Assembly (NCBI GenBank): GCA_900755085.1
Contig: CAAEFF010000131.1
Coordinates: 1 to 25,326 of the forward strand
Source of the DNA: an uncultured Streptococcus sp.
GTDB taxonomy: Bacteria; Bacillota; Bacilli; Lactobacillales; Streptococcaceae
DNA length: 25,326 nt
Direction: 5' to 3'
Part shown: piece after piece, positions 22,749 to 25,326 of the stretch
Layout of the letters: each line of letters starts with the position of its first letter
Numbering within the stretch: position 1 is the stretch's first letter
The notes under the pieces: model-generated
The model's database searches: none
Told to the model about the DNA's origin: nothing
The model's input: the letters and a program-made list of their open reading frames with translations, nothing else
Translations under genes and position numbers: made by a program

Positions 22749-25007
22749 ATGGAATCATTACAAAAATATGTGATTGATCATCATCAAAAAACAATTGCTG
22801 AATGTTCAAATGAAGAACTCTACATTGCCTTGCTAAATTACACGAAACAAGCAAGCGCTCAAAAGAAAATCAATACTGGTAAGAAAAAAGTTTACTACAT
22901 CTCAGCTGAGTTCTTGATCGGTAAACTCTTGTCTAATAACTTGATCAACTTGGGTCTTTACGACGATGTTAAAAAAGAATTATCAGATGCTGGTAAAGAC
23001 TTGATCGAAGTCGAAGAAGTGGAATTGGAACCATCACTTGGTAACGGTGGTTTGGGACGTTTGGCAGCCTGCTTTATTGACTCTATTTCAAGCCTTGGTT
23101 TGACAGGGGATGGGGTTGGATTGAACTACCACTTCGGTTTGTTCCAACAAGTCCTTAAAAATAACCAACAAGAAACCATTCCAAATGCTTGGTTGACTGA
23201 TCAAAGCTGGCTCGTTCGTTCAAGCCGTAGCTACCAAGTGCCATTTGCACACTTTACATTGACGTCTACTCTTTACGATATCGATGTTCCAGGTTATAAG
23301 ATTGATACCAAGAACCGCTTGCGTTTGTTTGACTTGGATTCAGTGGATTCTTCTATTATTGAAGATGGCATTAACTTTGACAAAACAGATATCGCTCGCA
23401 ACTTGACCCTCTTCTTGTATCCAGATGATAGTAACCGTCAAGGGGAATTGCTCCGTATCTTCCAACAATACTTCATGGTATCAAATGGTGCACAATTGAT
23501 CATCGACGAAGCCATCGAAAAAGGAAGCAACTTGCATGACCTTGCTGACTATGCTGTTGTACAAATCAATGATACTCACCCATCAATGGTCATTCCTGAA
23601 TTGATCCGTCTATTAACAGAACGTGGTATTGGAATGGATGAAGCGGTCTCTATCGTTCGTAGCATGACAGCTTATACCAACCACACCATTCTTGCGGAAG
23701 CTCTTGAAAAATGGCCTCTTGAATTCTTGCAAGAAGTGGTTCCTCACTTGGTTCCAATCATTGAAGAATTGGACCGCCGTGTTCGTGCTGAATACAAAGA
23801 TCCAGCTGTTCAAATCATTGATGAGAATGATCGCGTACATATGGCCCACATGGATATCCATTATGGATACAGCGTAAACGGGGTAGCAGCACTTCATACA
23901 GAAATCTTGAAGAATTCTGAGTTGAAAGCCTTCTACGACATTTACCCTGAAAAATTCAACAACAAAACAAACGGTATCACCTTCCGTCGTTGGCTCATGC
24001 ATGCCAACCCAACCTTGTCACATTACTTGGATGAGATCCTCGGACGTGACTGGCACCATGATGCATCTAAATTGGAAGACCTTCTTTCTTATGAAGATAA
24101 AGATGCAGTCAAAGCAAAATTGGAAAACATTAAGTCTCACAACAAACGGAAATTGGCTCGTTTCTTGAAAGACCATCAAGGTGTGGAAATCAATCCAAAT
24201 TCTATCTTTGATACCCAAATCAAACGTCTTCACGAATACAAACGTCAACAAATGAACGCTTTGTATGTGATCCACAAATACTTAGATATCAAAGCTGGAA
24301 ACATTCCTGCTCGTCCAATCACTGTTCTCTTTGGTGGTAAAGCAGCCCCTGCCTACACCATTGCGCAAGACATCATCCACTTGATTCTTTGCTTGTCAGA
24401 AGTGATTGCAAATGACCCAGAAGTGGCTCCATACTTGCAAGTTGTTATGGTTGAAAACTACAACGTGACTGCTGCAAGCTACTTGATCCCAGCTAGCGAT
24501 ATTTCTGAGCAAATCTCACTTGCTTCGAAAGAAGCTTCAGGTACTGGTAACATGAAATTCATGTTGAACGGAGCCTTGACACTTGGTACCATGGATGGAG
24601 CAAACGTGGAAATCGCTGAGTTGGTTGGTGAAGACAATATCTACATCTTCGGAGAAGATTCAGAAACGGTTATCGATCTATATGCCAAATCAGCATACAA
24701 GTCAGCAGACTTCTATGAACGTGAAGCCATCAAACCATTAGTAGACTTCATCGTCAGCGATGCCGTTCTTGCAGTTGGAAACGAAGAACGCTTGACTCGC
24801 CTTCACAAGGAATTGATCAACAAAGACTGGTTCATGACTCTTCTTGATTTGGAAGACTATATTGTAACCAAAGAACGCATGTTAGCTGATTACGAAGACC
24901 GTGATGCATGGTTGGATCAAGTGATCGTAAACATTGCTAAAGCAGGATTCTTCTCATCTGACCGTACGATCGCTCAGTACAACGAAGATATCTGGCACTT
25001 AAACTAA
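22749..25007 (+). CDS. malP: Maltodextrin phosphorylase
   Basis: A 752-aa glycogen/maltodextrin phosphorylase (GT35). It releases glucose-1-phosphate from the non-reducing end of maltodextrins. Visible motifs: EPSLGNGGLGRLAACFIDS (about 97-115) near the active site, QINDTHPS (about 271-278), and the pyridoxal-phosphate site EASGTGNMKF with Lys603. The allosteric N-terminal extension of animal phosphorylases is absent, as usual for MalP. Start: ATG at 22749 with AAGGAG 9 nt upstream; the TTG-initiated extension from 22722 overlaps this ribosome site. It lies 76 nt after malQ and is followed by a terminator. Confidence 0.98.
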   Translation: MESLQKYVIDHHQKTIAECSNEELYIALLNYTKQASAQKKINTGKKKVYYISAEFLIGKLLSNNLINLGLYDDVKKELSDAGKDLIEVEEVELEPSLGNGGLGRLAACFIDSISSLGLTGDGVGLNYHFGLFQQVLKNNQQETIPNAWLTDQSWLVRSSRSYQVPFAHFTLTSTLYDIDVPGYKIDTKNRLRLFDLDSVDSSIIEDGINFDKTDIARNLTLFLYPDDSNRQGELLRIFQQYFMVSNGAQLIIDEAIEKGSNLHDLADYAVVQINDTHPSMVIPELIRLLTERGIGMDEAVSIVRSMTAYTNHTILAEALEKWPLEFLQEVVPHLVPIIEELDRRVRAEYKDPAVQIIDENDRVHMAHMDIHYGYSVNGVAALHTEILKNSELKAFYDIYPEKFNNKTNGITFRRWLMHANPTLSHYLDEILGRDWHHDASKLEDLLSYEDKDAVKAKLENIKSHNKRKLARFLKDHQGVEINPNSIFDTQIKRLHEYKRQQMNALYVIHKYLDIKAGNIPARPITVLFGGKAAPAYTIAQDIIHLILCLSEVIANDPEVAPYLQVVMVENYNVTAASYLIPASDISEQISLASKEASGTGNMKFMLNGALTLGTMDGANVEIAELVGEDNIYIFGEDSETVIDLYAKSAYKSADFYEREAIKPLVDFIVSDAVLAVGNEERLTRLHKELINKDWFMTLLDLEDYIVTKERMLADYEDRDAWLDQVIVNIAKAGFFSSDRTIAQYNEDIWHLN

Positions 25008-25019
25008 TCATTAGTTGTT

Positions 25020-25050
25020 AGACCAAGGTTCTTAGGACCCTGGTCTTTTT
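25020..25050 (+). terminator. Intrinsic terminator after malP
   Basis: AGACCAAGG (25020-25028) pairs with CCCTGGTCT (25038-25046) with one mismatch, followed by TTTT. It lies 12 nt after the malP stop. Confidence 0.88.
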
Positions 25051-25254
25051 CATTTCTTCTTAATTAGAAACAAAAAAAGGAGGGAGTTTAGGGAATGGGC
25101 GCTTCTGTAAAAAAGTGTTGTTTTTTTGAATTTTGTAACCCCTAAAGGGAAAATGTTACATAATTATTTGTTTTAATCCTCAAATCTAATCTATTGGTAT
25201 AAAAAAATATTTCCCCTTAAAAAGCCTTCTGGTGAAATTTATAAAAAGAAAAAG

Positions 25255-25288
25255 TGGGTTGAAAACCCATGAAAACTAAGGGTTTTTT
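25255..25288 (+). promoter_or_regulatory. Two mutually exclusive hairpins, attenuator-like
   Basis: Hairpin 1: TGGGTT (25255-25260) with AACCCA (25264-25269). Hairpin 2: AAAACCC (25262-25268) with GGGTTTT (25280-25286), followed by further T. Both need the AACCC at 25264-25268, so only one can form. Hairpin 2 has terminator form. Confidence 0.4.
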
Positions 25289-25326
25289 CAAAGAATTTTA
25301 CATATATTTTCAATTAAAAGATGGGG
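25269..25326 (+). CDS. Possible 5' end of a gene running off the window
   Basis: An open frame from ATG at 25269 (MKTKGFFKEFYIYFQLKDG) reaches the window end. No ribosome site precedes it and the start is buried in the hairpins, so it may be chance or a leader peptide. Not recognised. Confidence 0.25.
   Translation, partial: MKTKGFFKEFYIYFQLKDG

Larger units (their letters stand above)
25051..25326. other. A/T-rich right-edge region
   Basis: No confident gene. Contents: an inverted repeat TGTAAC (25134-25139) / GTTACA (25155-25160) with inner CCC/GGG; an extended -10-like TGG-TATAAA (25195-25203) without a good -35; and two overlapping hairpins at 25255-25288. The region looks like the promoter and leader of a gene beyond the window. 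Confidence 0.5.

Noticed and set aside
25095..25145. Short open frame starting MGASVKK after AAGGAGGG
   Set aside because: Only 16 codons, with the ribosome site too far upstream; it ends inside an inverted repeat.

Overview
The window looks like a chromosomal segment of an oral Streptococcus of the mitis/sanguinis type. This rests on gene content and order: the streptococcal dltXABCD operon, a maltodextrin locus ordered as in pneumococcus (malQ-malP divergent from malX-malC-malD-malA-malR), a streptococcus-type lipoprotein, low GC, AAGGAG ribosome sites and extended -10 promoters. I cannot fix the species from sequence alone. No rRNA, tRNA, insertion sequence, prophage or CRISPR array is visible, so this reads as core genome with a few accessory-looking genes at the left.

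Left part (1-5164). Two lipoprotein genes run leftward: a Ser/Thr-rich lipoprotein (probably DUF4947) and a beta-helix 'carbohydrate-binding domain' lipoprotein with a Gly/Pro tail. Divergent from them is an overlapping pair, a VTC-type polyphosphate polymerase-like protein and a DUF4956 membrane protein, ended by a clean terminator. Next comes a stand-alone S41-family peptidase without a signal peptide. Its promoter carries a perfect TTTAAG-N5-TTTAAG direct repeat, the recognition pattern of the streptococcal response regulator CiaR.

Middle (5165-13143). The dlt operon (dltX, a 42-codon gene, then A, B, C, D) encodes D-alanylation of teichoic acids. DltA activates D-Ala and loads it on DltC, DltB passes it across the membrane and DltD completes transfer outside. 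Behind its terminator is a roughly 140-bp stretch with four DnaA-box sequences, placed directly before a small two-helix membrane protein gene. Then come aspS (aspartyl-tRNA synthetase) and a YitT-family membrane protein, with a bidirectional terminator against the convergent mal operon.

Right part (13144-25007). A leftward operon malX-malC-malD-malA-malR-pulA covers maltodextrin capture and import, a membrane accessory protein, the LacI-type repressor and a cytoplasmic type I pullulanase. Divergent malQ-malP (4-alpha-glucanotransferase and maltodextrin phosphorylase) break down the imported chains. The transporter ATPase is absent and presumably supplied in trans. The 449-bp divergent control region has near-consensus promoters in both directions, three LacI-type operator sequences centred on AACGTT, a CiaR-like repeat, and a roughly 160-nt malQ leader with long-range base pairing. 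The last 319 bp are non-coding except for a possible gene start that runs off the window.

The most interesting points are the CiaR-box peptidase, the DnaA-box cluster away from any dnaA gene, the polyphosphate-polymerase/DUF4956/beta-helix module, and the malQ leader RNA.
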